Assembly: GCA_964343805.1 (NCBI GenBank)
Contig: CAYFLR010000021.1
Location: 1 to 64,000 of the forward strand
Direction: 5' to 3'
Origin: CAYFLR01 sp964343805
GTDB taxonomy: Bacteria > Bdellovibrionota_B > Oligoflexia > CAYFLR01
Length of the DNA: 64,000 nt
A program made the translations under genes and the position numbers. How positions within the stretch are numbered: the stretch's first letter is position 1; every line of letters begins with the position of its first letter. The notes under the pieces are model-generated. The model did no database searches and had not been told where the DNA came from. It saw only the letters and a program-made list of their open reading frames with translations. Of this stretch, positions 1-8,848 are shown one piece after another.

Positions 1-64
1 ATTAAGCAATCTGGTTTAACGAATGGGTTTGAAAAAAACTTTGGAGGATTCGGAAGCGGGATAT

Positions 65-142
65 GCCGTCCTGCAGGACGGCCCCCTTCGGGCTCGCTCG
101 GACTCACGTCCTCGTCTCGTGAAATCAGGCTCTGCCTGATTT
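65..142. repeat. GC-rich cluster of palindromes
   Basis: This short stretch is far richer in G and C than the rest of the window and carries no open frame of note. It contains a perfect 18-base palindrome at 65-82 (GCCGTCCTG followed by CAGGACGGC) and a second perfect hairpin at 122-142 (AAATCAGGC, loop TCT, GCCTGATTT). The hexamer GCTCGG occurs twice in and just after it. It sits just downstream of the tRNA terminator, when read on the minus strand. It could be an interspersed REP-like palindromic element. A second copy is not seen in this window, so the repeat status is an inference. Confidence 0.4.
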
Positions 143-177
143 TCGACCCGCTCGGAAACCATCTTCCTTTACTCCAC

Positions 178-211
178 AAAAAAAGGCCAACCTTTCGGTT
201 GACCTTTTTTT
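178..211 (-). terminator. Rho-independent terminator of tRNA-Ala
   Basis: On the minus strand the RNA would form a stem of AAGGTCAACC with GGTTGGCCTT (one G-U pair) closed by a GAAA tetraloop, flanked by A and T runs. It starts within a few bases of the tRNA 3' end, as expected for a single tRNA transcription unit. Confidence 0.85.
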
Positions 212-212
212 A

Positions 213-285
213 TGGAGCATAGCGGGATCGAACCGCTGACCTTATGACTGCCAGTCATACGCTCTCCCAACTGAGCTAATGCCCC
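213..285 (-). tRNA. tRNA-Ala (anticodon GGC)
   Basis: Read on the minus strand this is a complete cloverleaf: acceptor stem GGGGCAT with ATGCTCC (one G-U pair), D arm GCTC to GAGC, anticodon stem TATGA/TCATA with loop CTGGCAG giving anticodon GGC, variable AGGTC, and T stem AGCGG/CCGCT around TTCGATC. The discriminator is A and CCA is not encoded. GGC decodes GCC alanine codons. A promoter lies upstream and a terminator follows directly, so it is probably transcribed alone. Confidence 0.95.
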
Positions 286-297
286 GTGTGGAGAGAT

Positions 298-326
298 ACA
301 CTAGCAAGAAGATAAACCTTTGTCTA
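298..326 (-). promoter_or_regulatory. Sigma70-type promoter for tRNA-Ala
   Basis: On the minus strand TAGACA (321-326) is followed after 17 bases by TAGTGT (298-303). The tRNA 5' end begins 12 bases further on, so transcription would start just before it. The -35 matches consensus in 5 of 6 bases; the -10 is weaker. Confidence 0.45.
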
Positions 327-340
327 GAAAAAAAGTGGGG

Positions 341-1120
341 TTAATAACGAGCCGTGAATCCGAATGTTAAATAGTGTAACCAGGCGAAGGTATAGACATT
401 GCCGCCTCCTTCTGATCCACCTTCAACCATCCGGTATCCTGCACGGAAGGTGAGCCAGTTTTCATAGTCATATCCCAGTCGAAGAGCAATATCTTCAGCA
501 CGACCTTGAGGAGCTGCAAGGGCATCCATATCGAAGTTGAGATTGAATCCATGGGGCAGATAAAGGTGGGTTGTAAAGTGAAGCAAGGGGACAAACCCTA
601 CGTTGGTGCGTGTTTCCTTTTTCTTCCCTTGAGTGAGGGCAATTTCAGCATCTCGTATTTTGCCGGTGAAGCCAAGGTAAAAAACCCAAGGACCATGAGG
701 AAGAAAACGATAACGATAGGTGAGCCTATATGAATTGAACTGATACAAGCTCTCTACTTCTTCTTTCGCTAAAAAGGTATCGTCTTGAAAACTGGTGTCC
801 TTTTTTAGTTTACCTTTAATTGTCACAGCTAATGGAGAGAAGAGGAGTCTCACTTGGTGGTGTTCTTTCATTTGCATGCCGGCATAGATACGATAGGTGA
901 AAAAAGGTCCTTGGCTAAGATCTGAAATGGAAAAACGAGTGCCTGTTTTGGAAGGAATGGCCACATCGTTCATGGATTGCCATGCGGGTCCTAACTCAAC
1001 CGAAAGCCAATAAAGATCAAATAAAGACTGGGCTTTTGGAGCAGGGGGTGTTTCTGTGTTGTTAGCGAAAGATGTTCCTGTAAGAATAAAGCATGTCAAC
1101 AAGATGGTTAAAAATTTCAT
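341..1120 (-). CDS. Outer-membrane beta-barrel protein, unknown function
   Basis: The 259-residue product starts with a typical signal peptide (MKFLTILLTCFILTGTSFA, cleavage after about residue 19). The rest has alternating aromatic strands such as YRLTYRYRF and WLTFRAGYRM, and it ends in FGFTARY, the C-terminal aromatic signature of outer-membrane barrels. Size and strand pattern would fit an 8-12-strand barrel. No named family is recognised. It stands alone, with the tRNA gene downstream and thpR divergent. The barrel call rests on pattern only, and the function is unknown. Confidence 0.7.
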   Translation of the reverse strand: MKFLTILLTCFILTGTSFANNTETPPAPKAQSLFDLYWLSVELGPAWQSMNDVAIPSKTGTRFSISDLSQGPFFTYRIYAGMQMKEHHQVRLLFSPLAVTIKGKLKKDTSFQDDTFLAKEEVESLYQFNSYRLTYRYRFLPHGPWVFYLGFTGKIRDAEIALTQGKKKETRTNVGFVPLLHFTTHLYLPHGFNLNFDMDALAAPQGRAEDIALRLGYDYENWLTFRAGYRMVEGGSEGGGNVYTFAWLHYLTFGFTARY

Positions 1121-1206
1121 AATACACTCCTCTTTTTTACAAGCAGAAAGTTTCTTTAGTTTTTATCCTAATTAAGATATAAGATAAAGGCATTAAGGAA
1201 AGAATT

Positions 1207-1752
1207 ATGAGACGATTATTTTTTGCCCTACCTCTTCCTCCCCATATAAAGGATTTACTGGTAGCCCAGCAAGCAGGTATTCCAGGGGCTAGATGGGTTA
1301 CACCAGAAAACATGCATCTAACACTTTGTTTCTTAGGAGACACTGATGGGGTCTCTGCAGATTTATTATGTGAGGCTGTGAGTCAAATCCAAGTGCAATC
1401 CTTTGATCTTCAATTAGAGGGGGTAAATACTTTCTCTTCTCGTGGTGAGACTAGAGTTCTTTGGGTTGGAATTAAGAAAGAAGAAAAACTATTCAGGTTG
1501 CAAAAAAAGATCGCGCAATTGGCTAGACAAGAAGGTCTTCCCATTGAAAGTCGAAAATACACTCCCCACATTACGATTGCTAGGTTAAAAGAATGCCCTA
1601 GCCGAAGGGTCGGTGAATATCTTACCACCCATAATATCTTCACTGCTCCTTCCTGGGAAATAGCAGGTTTTTCACTGTTTAGCAGCCATTTCACCAAACA
1701 GGGTAATGTGTATTGTGAAGAGGCTGAATTTACATTTAAAAGGGATACTTGA
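1207..1752 (+). CDS. thpR: RNA 2',3'-cyclic phosphodiesterase (LigT/ThpR)
   Basis: This is a two-histidine (2H) phosphoesterase of 181 residues, the usual family length. Both catalytic HxTx motifs are present: HLTL at residues 37-40, preceding CFLGD, and HITI at about 121-124 in YTPHITIARLK. The N-terminal MRRLFFALPLP strand is typical. The family opens RNA 2',3'-cyclic phosphates to 2'-phosphomonoesters in the cytoplasm, and the tRNA-ligase activity first assigned to it is reversible in vitro. The start is chosen by the AAGGAAAG Shine-Dalgarno-like run just upstream. Neighbours do not refine its role. Confidence 0.92.
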   Translation: MRRLFFALPLPPHIKDLLVAQQAGIPGARWVTPENMHLTLCFLGDTDGVSADLLCEAVSQIQVQSFDLQLEGVNTFSSRGETRVLWVGIKKEEKLFRLQKKIAQLARQEGLPIESRKYTPHITIARLKECPSRRVGEYLTTHNIFTAPSWEIAGFSLFSSHFTKQGNVYCEEAEFTFKRDT

Positions 1753-1861
1753 TCTTTAGTCTCATTCTTGCGTATACTGAAACTAAATACTTCTATTTTC
1801 ATAAAATATGGTGAAAAAATAACTGTGACGAAGTATAAAGAAAAAAACAAAGGCTTAGCCT

Positions 1862-3307
1862 ATGAATATATTATTTCCAAAGCGCCAGCGTGTGCTTCAT
1901 CTTATTATCGTTCTCTTATTAAATCTCTTAGCTTGCAAGGATGTGGAGCCCGAACCACCTAAGCTGCAGCCTTTTATCAAGGCGCCCGATCCATCCGTTT
2001 CTTCTCTTAATTTGCCCTTTGTAATTCCATTGGAAGGCCTGGAAAAGTACCTTAATAAGGTATTACCTAAAAAGCTTTATACCACTGATAAACAGGTTTT
2101 GAAAAATAGCTTTAAACTCAGCTATCAAATCTTTCGAAATGGAAAAGTTAAGCTGTCTGGTGCGAAGGGTAAATTACGAAGTCGAATTCCTTTAAAAGCC
2201 CAAATTCAAGTGGATTGGGATTTTTGTAAAAAGGTAAACTTTCTAGCTGGTGGAAAGCAGTTTTGTATTCAGCATCAAGAAAAAGGGGATGCAGAATTAG
2301 TTATGACCCTTCATTCGAACTTGGATATCAATGAGCAGTGGGAGTTAGTTCCCACCACCTCTTCTGATTTTCGGGTGGATAAGGCCATGCTAACCATTGG
2401 TCCAGCAAAAATTAGAGCTGAAGAATTAGTGGACAGCTTGCTCTCTCAGAACAAAAATATCATTGATCAGAAAATAAACTTAGCTATTGCTCGTTCTTTT
2501 AATGTGAAAAAAGAGGTGGAGAAACTCTGGTCTTCCTTAAAAGAGCCCATATCCATACCGGGAGCTATTCCCAGTTGGTTAATTATTAAGCCTGTTTCAG
2601 TCCGAATGTCGGAGGCTAAGTATGATAAGGGAAAATTAATCTATAACATGGGAGTGGATGCTCGTTTAAAAACTGTATTGGGAAACAAACCCCCAGCACA
2701 AGGTCAAATGGGTTTACCACCACTTAAACATATTCAACAAAATCCGGAGCAGTTTTATATCAACCTTCCTATTGTGGCTACCTATGACAGTTTAAGTGAA
2801 TTAATAAAAAAGCAGATGATGGGCCAGGTGTATTGGGTGAAAGATAAGGTCAAGCTGGAGCTCAAAGATATTGAAACCTTTGGCAATGGAAAGTTTATTG
2901 TCATGAAGGTCCTTTTTAATGCACAGGTCCCAGATAAGTTTTTTGAGATGGAAGGGCACGTTTTCCTTCAGGGACTTCCGATATATGACCCCAAGAGACA
3001 AGTCCTCACAGTAGAATCTTTTTCCTATGATGTGAATACCAAAAACGTACTTGGTGAAGTGGCTGATTGGATGCTGCATAAAAAATTCTTAAAAGAGATG
3101 AAACAGCGACTGGAATTATCTCTTGCTGAGCAAATCTCCAAATCTCGTCTCACAATTCAAAAAGCAGTGAATCAAATTAAGCTAGATAAGGTGAAGCTAA
3201 AAGGGACAGTCTCCCAATTGGTGCCTCTTGGAGTATACCCCACCTCTCATGATGTTGATGTGCAAATAGTGGCCCGCGGTCAGTTCTCTGCTGAGCTTAA
3301 TTTGTAA
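1862..3307 (+). CDS. DUF4403 family lipoprotein
   Basis: The 481-residue product has a hydrophobic N-terminus ending in the lipobox LLAC (Cys at about residue 25), then a short Pro/Glu linker. The mature part opens with SSLNLPFVIPLEGLEKYLNK, the characteristic start of DUF4403 proteins, in which repeated strand-helix units resemble lipid-binding BPI/TULIP-like folds. The length fits the family. It would sit in the periplasm anchored to a membrane. The Shine-Dalgarno is weak (AAGG about 10 bases upstream). No functional partner is adjacent: thpR ends 109 bases upstream and a small lipoprotein follows. The family call is likely; any lipid-related role is inference. Confidence 0.75.
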   Translation: MNILFPKRQRVLHLIIVLLLNLLACKDVEPEPPKLQPFIKAPDPSVSSLNLPFVIPLEGLEKYLNKVLPKKLYTTDKQVLKNSFKLSYQIFRNGKVKLSGAKGKLRSRIPLKAQIQVDWDFCKKVNFLAGGKQFCIQHQEKGDAELVMTLHSNLDINEQWELVPTTSSDFRVDKAMLTIGPAKIRAEELVDSLLSQNKNIIDQKINLAIARSFNVKKEVEKLWSSLKEPISIPGAIPSWLIIKPVSVRMSEAKYDKGKLIYNMGVDARLKTVLGNKPPAQGQMGLPPLKHIQQNPEQFYINLPIVATYDSLSELIKKQMMGQVYWVKDKVKLELKDIETFGNGKFIVMKVLFNAQVPDKFFEMEGHVFLQGLPIYDPKRQVLTVESFSYDVNTKNVLGEVADWMLHKKFLKEMKQRLELSLAEQISKSRLTIQKAVNQIKLDKVKLKGTVSQLVPLGVYPTSHDVDVQIVARGQFSAELNL

Positions 3308-3492
3308 ATGAGACAGCTCTTTTTTTATTTCGATAATATAGACCACTTTTTTTACTCCTTCTATAAAGTCCTCCTTTAACGGAAACCTATTGATCCTACA
3401 AGATTATTAAAAACCTTTAAAAAACCCCTAATCCAAATGAGCTGAACATACGAATACTATTTAAAGAGCTAAGTATAGATGGGTATATTAAT

Positions 3493-4041
3493 ATGATACT
3501 AAAATTAGGAGTATTAGTTGTGCTGATGTTTGCCCTTTTCGGGTGCAAACTTCCCAGTTCAGAAGATATGTCTATAAAAGTGCCTATAACCAAAGGAAAA
3601 GTTACTAACATCAAAGAGATAAGATCCATTGAGATGATTTACTTTGGACAGGTTCTCTACCAAAGTAGATCTTCTAATGGACAGAAATTACTCACAGAGT
3701 CTTCCGGCTTGTTTGAAGATGTTATTAATATAAATAATAAGGATGGAAGCTTTACTTTGCCAGGCTTTGAAACACAACTTCCTCCCATATGTGCTAGTAC
3801 TGAATGTACAGTGGAATTCTCCTTTGTTGTCTCTTTTGATAATGGAAGTAATGAGGCCGGCTATGTTGTGAGGGATGTACTTATATCTCACCCTTATAGG
3901 ACTACCGCTCAAAAGGAATTAAACGAGAGATACGCTAATATGGGAACATTGCAGTTTTCTATTTTAGTGAATAAGGAAGGAAACCCACACTACAAAATGG
4001 GTGGATCTCCGGCCGCGCTAGTGTTTGAATCCTCATTCTAA
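3493..4041 (+). CDS. Hypothetical lipoprotein
   Basis: A 182-residue protein whose signal peptide ends in ALFGC, a clear lipobox with Cys at residue 18. The mature part is Ser/Thr rich and mostly predicted beta strand, with two Cys in PPICASTECTVEF that could form a disulfide. No family is recognised. The upstream 185-base interval is AT-rich and presumably holds its promoter. The 3' end overlaps the convergent alaS gene by 9 bases. It could be a periplasmic or surface lipoprotein; nothing in the context points to a function. Confidence 0.65.
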   Translation: MILKLGVLVVLMFALFGCKLPSSEDMSIKVPITKGKVTNIKEIRSIEMIYFGQVLYQSRSSNGQKLLTESSGLFEDVININNKDGSFTLPGFETQLPPICASTECTVEFSFVVSFDNGSNEAGYVVRDVLISHPYRTTAQKELNERYANMGTLQFSILVNKEGNPHYKMGGSPAALVFESSF

Positions 4042-6708
4042 ATTAAGCAGCTTTTTAACGGTGGGTTTCATATCTTTGATCATGGCATCAAGTCCATCCA
4101 CCTTTTTGCCACCTCCCTGCACAAAGTGGGGTTTCCCACCGCCTCGGCCGTCAATATGCTCTAGGAGAGGTCGAATAAGTTTGTTGCCGTTGAGCTTTTT
4201 AGAGAGAGCTGGGTCGAGGGAAATGACCAATCGGACACTCTCCTCGAATACTCCTGTCAGGCAAACAATCTCAGCTGCCTTTTCTGCCATTTTTGAATCA
4301 GCAATTCCTTTAAGGACTTCAATAGATTGATTGGCCCTTCCAATAAAGAGTCTAATATCATCAGAGATAGAGATTGTCTCTTCACTCGATAAAGAACCAG
4401 CAGCTTGCCCTGCAGAGAGCGGGGCTTTATCCTTTTTAGAAAGTTGCTTTTTTAGGTTTGAAGATTAAGGGATTTAACGATTTAAAANNNNNNNNNNGAT
4501 CTTGTCGGTGCTCACTCCTAAAATGGTGGAAGCCTCTTTTAACAGACTTTTTTGACTGAGTACCTGCTTAAGAGCAGTGGTTCCGGTGATGGCTTCTATT
4601 CTTCTAATTCCTTTGGCAATGCTACCTTCCGATGTAATGGTAAACAGGCCGATTTCACTAGAAGACGAAACATGAGTTCCTCCACACAATTCGATGGAGT
4701 GATCTCCTAATTTAACAACCCGAACCTTATCACCGTACTCTTCACCAAAAAGAGCCATTGCTCCAGTGTCCACTGCTTCGTCATAGCTTAATTCTTCTGT
4801 TACCCGAGGAAGGGCTTTCCAAATAAGGCTATTTACCAACTGCTCTATTTGGAAGATCTCTTGATCTGATAGAGATTGGGTGTGCTGAAAGTCAAATCTG
4901 AGCCTGTTGTCATCAACTAAAGATCCTTTTTGAGTGGCATGTTTTCCTATGACTTGATGGAGTGCATAATGAAGAAGGTGAGTGGCTGAGTGATTTTTTT
5001 CTATTAAACTTCGCACCTCTTGATCCACCCTGAGATCTGCTTTTTGATCAAATTTTATGGTTCCTTCTTTCATTTTGGCTTGATGTATAAAGTAGTCGCC
5101 TACCTTTAGAGTATCAGTTATTTGAGCTTGACCTGTTTCAGTAGTGAGGGTTCCTATATCTCCCACTTGGCCGCCTGACTCTCCATAAAATGGAGTTGCG
5201 GGGCAGAGAAACTGAAAGTCTTGTTGTCCCGTAACCTCTTGGGCTGTTTTATTCTCAACTATCAGTTTGGAAATTTCGCTCTGGGCACTGGTTTGTTCAT
5301 AGCCAACGAAATCAGTTGCTTTAGCATCTCCAATGAGTTCAAGCAGTTCACTTTCTGAGCAACCGCTTGAATTTGAAGCGGTCGCATTCTTTTTTACCTG
5401 ACGAGAGATGTTTTGATGGTCTTTAAAGAGTTGATTGAAGCCCTCTTCATCCAGTCCCACCTCTTTCTCCTCAAGATGGCTCTTAATAATTTCTAAAGGA
5501 ACTCCAAAGGTGGTGACCAAATCGAAGGTGGATTTAGCGCTTAGTTTTTTACCTGGAGATTTACGGATCTCATCCTGGAGGATTTTGAGTCCATTACGCA
5601 TCACGGGTTCAAAATCACTGAGTTCATTTCTAAAGTTCTTGATAATTAGCTCTCGTTTTTCTTTGAGCAAGGGGTAGAAGTCACCCATTCCATGAATGAC
5701 TTGATCTAATAATCCCACAAAGGAATCATCAAAGGGGGAATTGGTATTAGCACGCACAGCCAGTGAAACGCATTTACGAATGAGTCGTCGAGGTATATAG
5801 CCTTGTCCTTCATTGGAAGGAATAATGCCTTCGGCTAAGATAAAGGTGGTGGCTTTAATATGATCAGTGAGTATTCGAAACTCACGTGTTCCCATATTTT
5901 TACCAGCAAACAGCTCGCCGCACTTATCAAAAATACCTTTTAAAAGGTCGATATCATAAACCGTCTGTCCTCGATTCATAATCATGGACATTCGTTCAAG
6001 ACCGGAGCCGGTATCAACGGATTTAAGGGGGAGGGGAGTGTAGGTGTTTTCTCCTTTTTTATTAAACTCCATAAATACCCCGGCATTCCAGATTTCGATG
6101 TATCTATTTTTATCATCGAAGTATTTACCAGGTTCGTATGTGGGACCATACTCTTCGCCGGTGTCAAAAAAGACTTCGGTGCAAGGTCCACAAGGTCCGG
6201 TATCTCCAGCGGGTCCCCAAAAGTTATCCTGCCCTAAGGCGATTATGTGGTCTCTAGGCACTCCTACCTTTTCCCAGCCGGCAATAGATTCTTCATCAGG
6301 GGGAAGATTAAGGTCGGGGTTGCCTTTGTATACTGTTACGTAGAGTTTTTCTTTAGGAAATCCAAATTGACCGACTAGGAGTTCGTAAGCGAGTTCGATA
6401 GCTTTTTCTTTATAGTAATCGCCAATAGACCAGCTGCCTAGCATTTCAAACAGGGTTAAATGGTGTCGATCACCCACATCATCAATATCTTTGGTTCTAA
6501 TACAGGGCTGAACATTACAGAGCCTTGGCTGAGGAGGAGTGGCTTTTCCAAGAAAATACTTCTTGAGGGGAGCCATTCCTGAGTTGATAAAGAGTAGGGT
6601 TGGGTCTTTAACGGGAATGATAGAGCTTCCAGGAATACGCAGGTGGTCTTTTTTTTCAAAGTAACGTAAAAAGGTTTCTCGAATTTCAGCACTACTGAGT
6701 TGTTTCAN
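4033..6708 (-). CDS. alaS: Alanyl-tRNA synthetase, interrupted by an assembly gap
   Basis: About 890 residues in three readable pieces of one gene. The N-terminus (KQLSSAEIRETFLRYFEKK) lies at 6577-6707, the first base of its ATG falling in the N run 6708-6720. The catalytic and editing body spans 4498-6576 and includes LTLFEMLGSWSIGDYYK, the editing-site HSATHLLHYAL and CGGTHV. The C-terminal DHHA1 domain, ending at 4033, has GGGKPHFVQGGG. The enzyme charges tRNA-Ala and clears mischarged Ser/Gly. Beside the 10-N gap at 4488-4497 the frame hits TAA at 4465 and 4474. Adding one A to the run at about 4458-4461 restores KSLNLQNLKKQLSKK, a coiled-coil linker typical of AlaS, so a homopolymer indel is the simplest explanation, not a real pseudogene. 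Confidence 0.95.
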
Positions 6709-6784
6709 NNNNNNNNNNNNGCAAGTCTATAATCTTTATCAAAATTTAAATTTAAAGACAATGAATACCAGGAGATTTCATCGG

Positions 6785-6812
6785 TTGACAAATTAATAAT
6801 ACAGCTTAAAGT
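6785..6812 (+). promoter_or_regulatory. Probable promoter of the Bax inhibitor-1 family gene
   Basis: A perfect TTGACA (6785-6790) is followed after 16 bases by TAAAGT (6807-6812, 4 of 6 matches to TATAAT). The start codon with its AGGAGG lies about 45 bases further on. Confidence 0.5.
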
Positions 6813-6857
6813 AATAAACAATGACTTGTGAATATTGAACATCTGATAGGAGGAATC

Positions 6858-7610
6858 ATGTTTAATTCAAATAACCCTGCATTATCGGCTAAGGCCTTTC
6901 AGGGACAGAGAACTGCTTATGGAGCGGACGCGGAAGTAATGACCATTAAGGGAACTGTAGATAGAGTCTATATGCTTTTAGCTATTATTTTAGCTACAGG
7001 TTGTTTTGGGTGGGTTCAAACATTGCAATTGACCTTAGCCCAGCGATCATCTCCTTGGTTGTGGGTAGGTGTTATTGGAGGTTTTGTCGCTGCATTGGCA
7101 ACAATCTTCAAACCATCCATTGCTAAATTTAGCGCGCCTATCTATGCGGCTTTTGAGGGGCTTTTTTTGGGATCTTTTTCTGTTATTTTTGAAATGAAAT
7201 GGCCCGGCATTGCTTTTCAAGCCTTTTTAGGAACCGTGGCGGTTTTTGGTACTATGTTCTATATGTACCGTTCGGAGACCATTCGGGTGACTCCTAAGCT
7301 GCAAAAAGGGGTGATGGCCGCCGTGTTAGGAATTGGTGGTATCTATCTGCTCACCATTATTCTGAATCTGTTTGGTATGTCTATTCCTTTTATTCATGGG
7401 AATGGACCAATTGGTATTCTTTTTAGTGTAATTGTGGTGGGTGTAGCTGCATTTGCATTACTGCTCGATTTTGATCGAATTGAGGAGTTCGCTAAAGCTG
7501 GAGTTCCTAAGCATATGGAATGGTACGCAGCTTTTGGTTTAGTGGTAACCCTGGTTTGGCTCTATGTTGAGATATTAATTCTACTCTCCAAACTCAGAGG
7601 GGTTGATTAA
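6858..7610 (+). CDS. Bax inhibitor-1/YccA family membrane protein
   Basis: About 250 residues with seven hydrophobic segments and almost no soluble part, as in the Bax1-I branch of the BI-1 superfamily. The N-terminus (FNSNNPALSAKAF) and the stretch VDRVYMLLAIILA are typical of this branch. Family members are integral membrane proteins, some acting as proton-sensitive calcium leak channels; the physiological role in bacteria is unclear. The start at 6858 is chosen over an upstream in-frame ATG because a perfect AGGAGG lies 4 bases before it (6848-6853). It is convergent with fmdB-like 39 bases away. Confidence 0.87.
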   Translation: MFNSNNPALSAKAFQGQRTAYGADAEVMTIKGTVDRVYMLLAIILATGCFGWVQTLQLTLAQRSSPWLWVGVIGGFVAALATIFKPSIAKFSAPIYAAFEGLFLGSFSVIFEMKWPGIAFQAFLGTVAVFGTMFYMYRSETIRVTPKLQKGVMAAVLGIGGIYLLTIILNLFGMSIPFIHGNGPIGILFSVIVVGVAAFALLLDFDRIEEFAKAGVPKHMEWYAAFGLVVTLVWLYVEILILLSKLRGVD

Positions 7611-7649
7611 TTTTAGTGAAAGTCAGACCGACCTTCTAATTTATTTGCC

Positions 7650-7823
7650 TCAAAGGCTTTGGCCGCTGCCGCCACAACTGATGGTGCAGGAGGCAGATAT
7701 CAACCTCTTGGCATTGGATTTCCCGCAATCGGGACAGCTCACCTCACGGTCATCCGAATTGAGGCTGCGCAGTTTTTCAAACTTGGCGCCACACTCTTTA
7801 CATTGAAATTCATACATTGGCAT
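7650..7823 (-). CDS. FmdB-family zinc ribbon protein (57 aa)
   Basis: A small gene that is easy to miss. It begins MPMYEFQCKECGAKFEKL, the signature of FmdB regulatory zinc ribbons, followed by SCPDCGKSNAKRLIS. The two CxxC knuckles at about residues 8-11 and 30-33 would bind one zinc, and a Gly/Ser tail with two more Cys (SCTISCGGSGQSL) follows. The family was first linked to formamidase regulation in Methylophilus; its general function is unknown. GAAGGG lies about 9 bases upstream of the ATG, with AGGAGG further up. Convergent to the Bax inhibitor-1 gene. Confidence 0.85.
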   Translation of the reverse strand: MPMYEFQCKECGAKFEKLRSLNSDDREVSCPDCGKSNAKRLISASCTISCGGSGQSL

Positions 7824-8008
7824 AATTTTTTACCCTTCTAAATTAAAACCTCCTGCTCATTTATTATGATCAGGACTCTTTTTCAACTCTTTTTTCAGAT
7901 CTAGTTGATCTTTTTGCTTGTCGGAACTTACTGTTTTTTAGTTGAAAAAAAGTAGAAGATGGTGTATTGTCAATTTTTTTTTGTGTGTCTAAAAAGTGGA
8001 GGAGATGG

Positions 8009-8843
8009 ATGAATACTAAAAGAAAAATTAAATTTCTCATACTTACCGTATTTGGCTTATTAATACTTTCTGAGTCTATATGGGCCTCAGCAACTGTGAC
8101 CGGTAATCGAAGGCGTATTCGCCGTTTGGAAAACCGGATGACTCAAGTAGAAAATGAATTAAATAATCTACCAACCCCCTCAAATCAAGTAAATCAAGCG
8201 GTGGTCAACCGTTTGAATCCATGAGAGGGTGATATTCATGCTTTGGCAGAAAACATAAGAGCTCTTCACCGAGTTCAGGTCAATGCTAATAATACAATTT
8301 CTAATCTTAGAGAACGTTTAACTGCTCTTGAAGAGCCCCATGCCATTCCTAACTATAATAAGCACTTCTGTCTTATGATGGACACTCATTCTAAAAAGCA
8401 ATTCTTAGGAATTGGTGACGAACTGGCCTCTGCTCAAGCGAAAGCTTTAGATGCTTGTATCATGGATATGACCGCTAATAACCATGCGGGTAACTGCAAT
8501 GCAAATGNNNNNNNNNNNNNNNNNNNNNNNNNNNNNNNNNNNNNNNNNNNNNNNNNNNNNNNNNNNNNNNNNNNNNNNNNNNNNNNNNNNNNNNNNNNNN
8601 NNNNNNNNNNNNNNNNNNNATGCAAATGAGCGAGTTTATAAGTGTGACAATTGGCAAGATTTTGTTGGCATCAATCGAGTTAACTGTTCACAAAGAGTCA
8701 CTGCGGGCAATGCCAAGTGGTTTTTTAGTGGATCCGGCCGAACTCAAATCGAAGCTGAGAGCCATGCTATTATGGACTGTCAAGGTAAGGTCGATCCCGC
8801 CTACTGTGCTCAGGCCATCAATACTTGCAAGCTGCACTTCTAG
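8009..8843 (+). CDS. Secreted Cys-rich protein with in-frame TGA and N run
   Basis: Starts with ATG at 8009, 6 bases after GGAGG, and a signal peptide (KFLILTVFGLLILSESIWAS). Residues 30-70 are coiled-coil like (RRIRRLENRMTQVENEL). The frame reaches TGA at 8222-8224 but continues open in the same frame (EGDIHALAENIRALHRVQ). The C-terminal half has two related Cys-containing modules, one around FLGIGDELASAQAKALDAC and one around FSGSGRTQIEAESHAIMDC. The 112-N run at 8508-8619 is flanked on both sides by ATGCAAATG, and closing it to one copy keeps the frame (NCNANERVYKC). No family is recognised. It is either a real gene with a base error or a young pseudogene. Confidence 0.6.
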
Positions 8844-8848
8844 TATTT

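Noticed and set aside
1410..1850. 146-codon minus-strand frame over thpR
   Set aside because: Antisense to a gene with both HxTx motifs; no independent support.
6044..6343. Plus-strand frame inside alaS
   Set aside because: Pro/Ser-rich shadow of an essential conserved gene.
8222..8224. TGA read as selenocysteine
   Set aside because: No SECIS-like hairpin is evident just downstream and no redox motif surrounds the codon; error or pseudogene is simpler.
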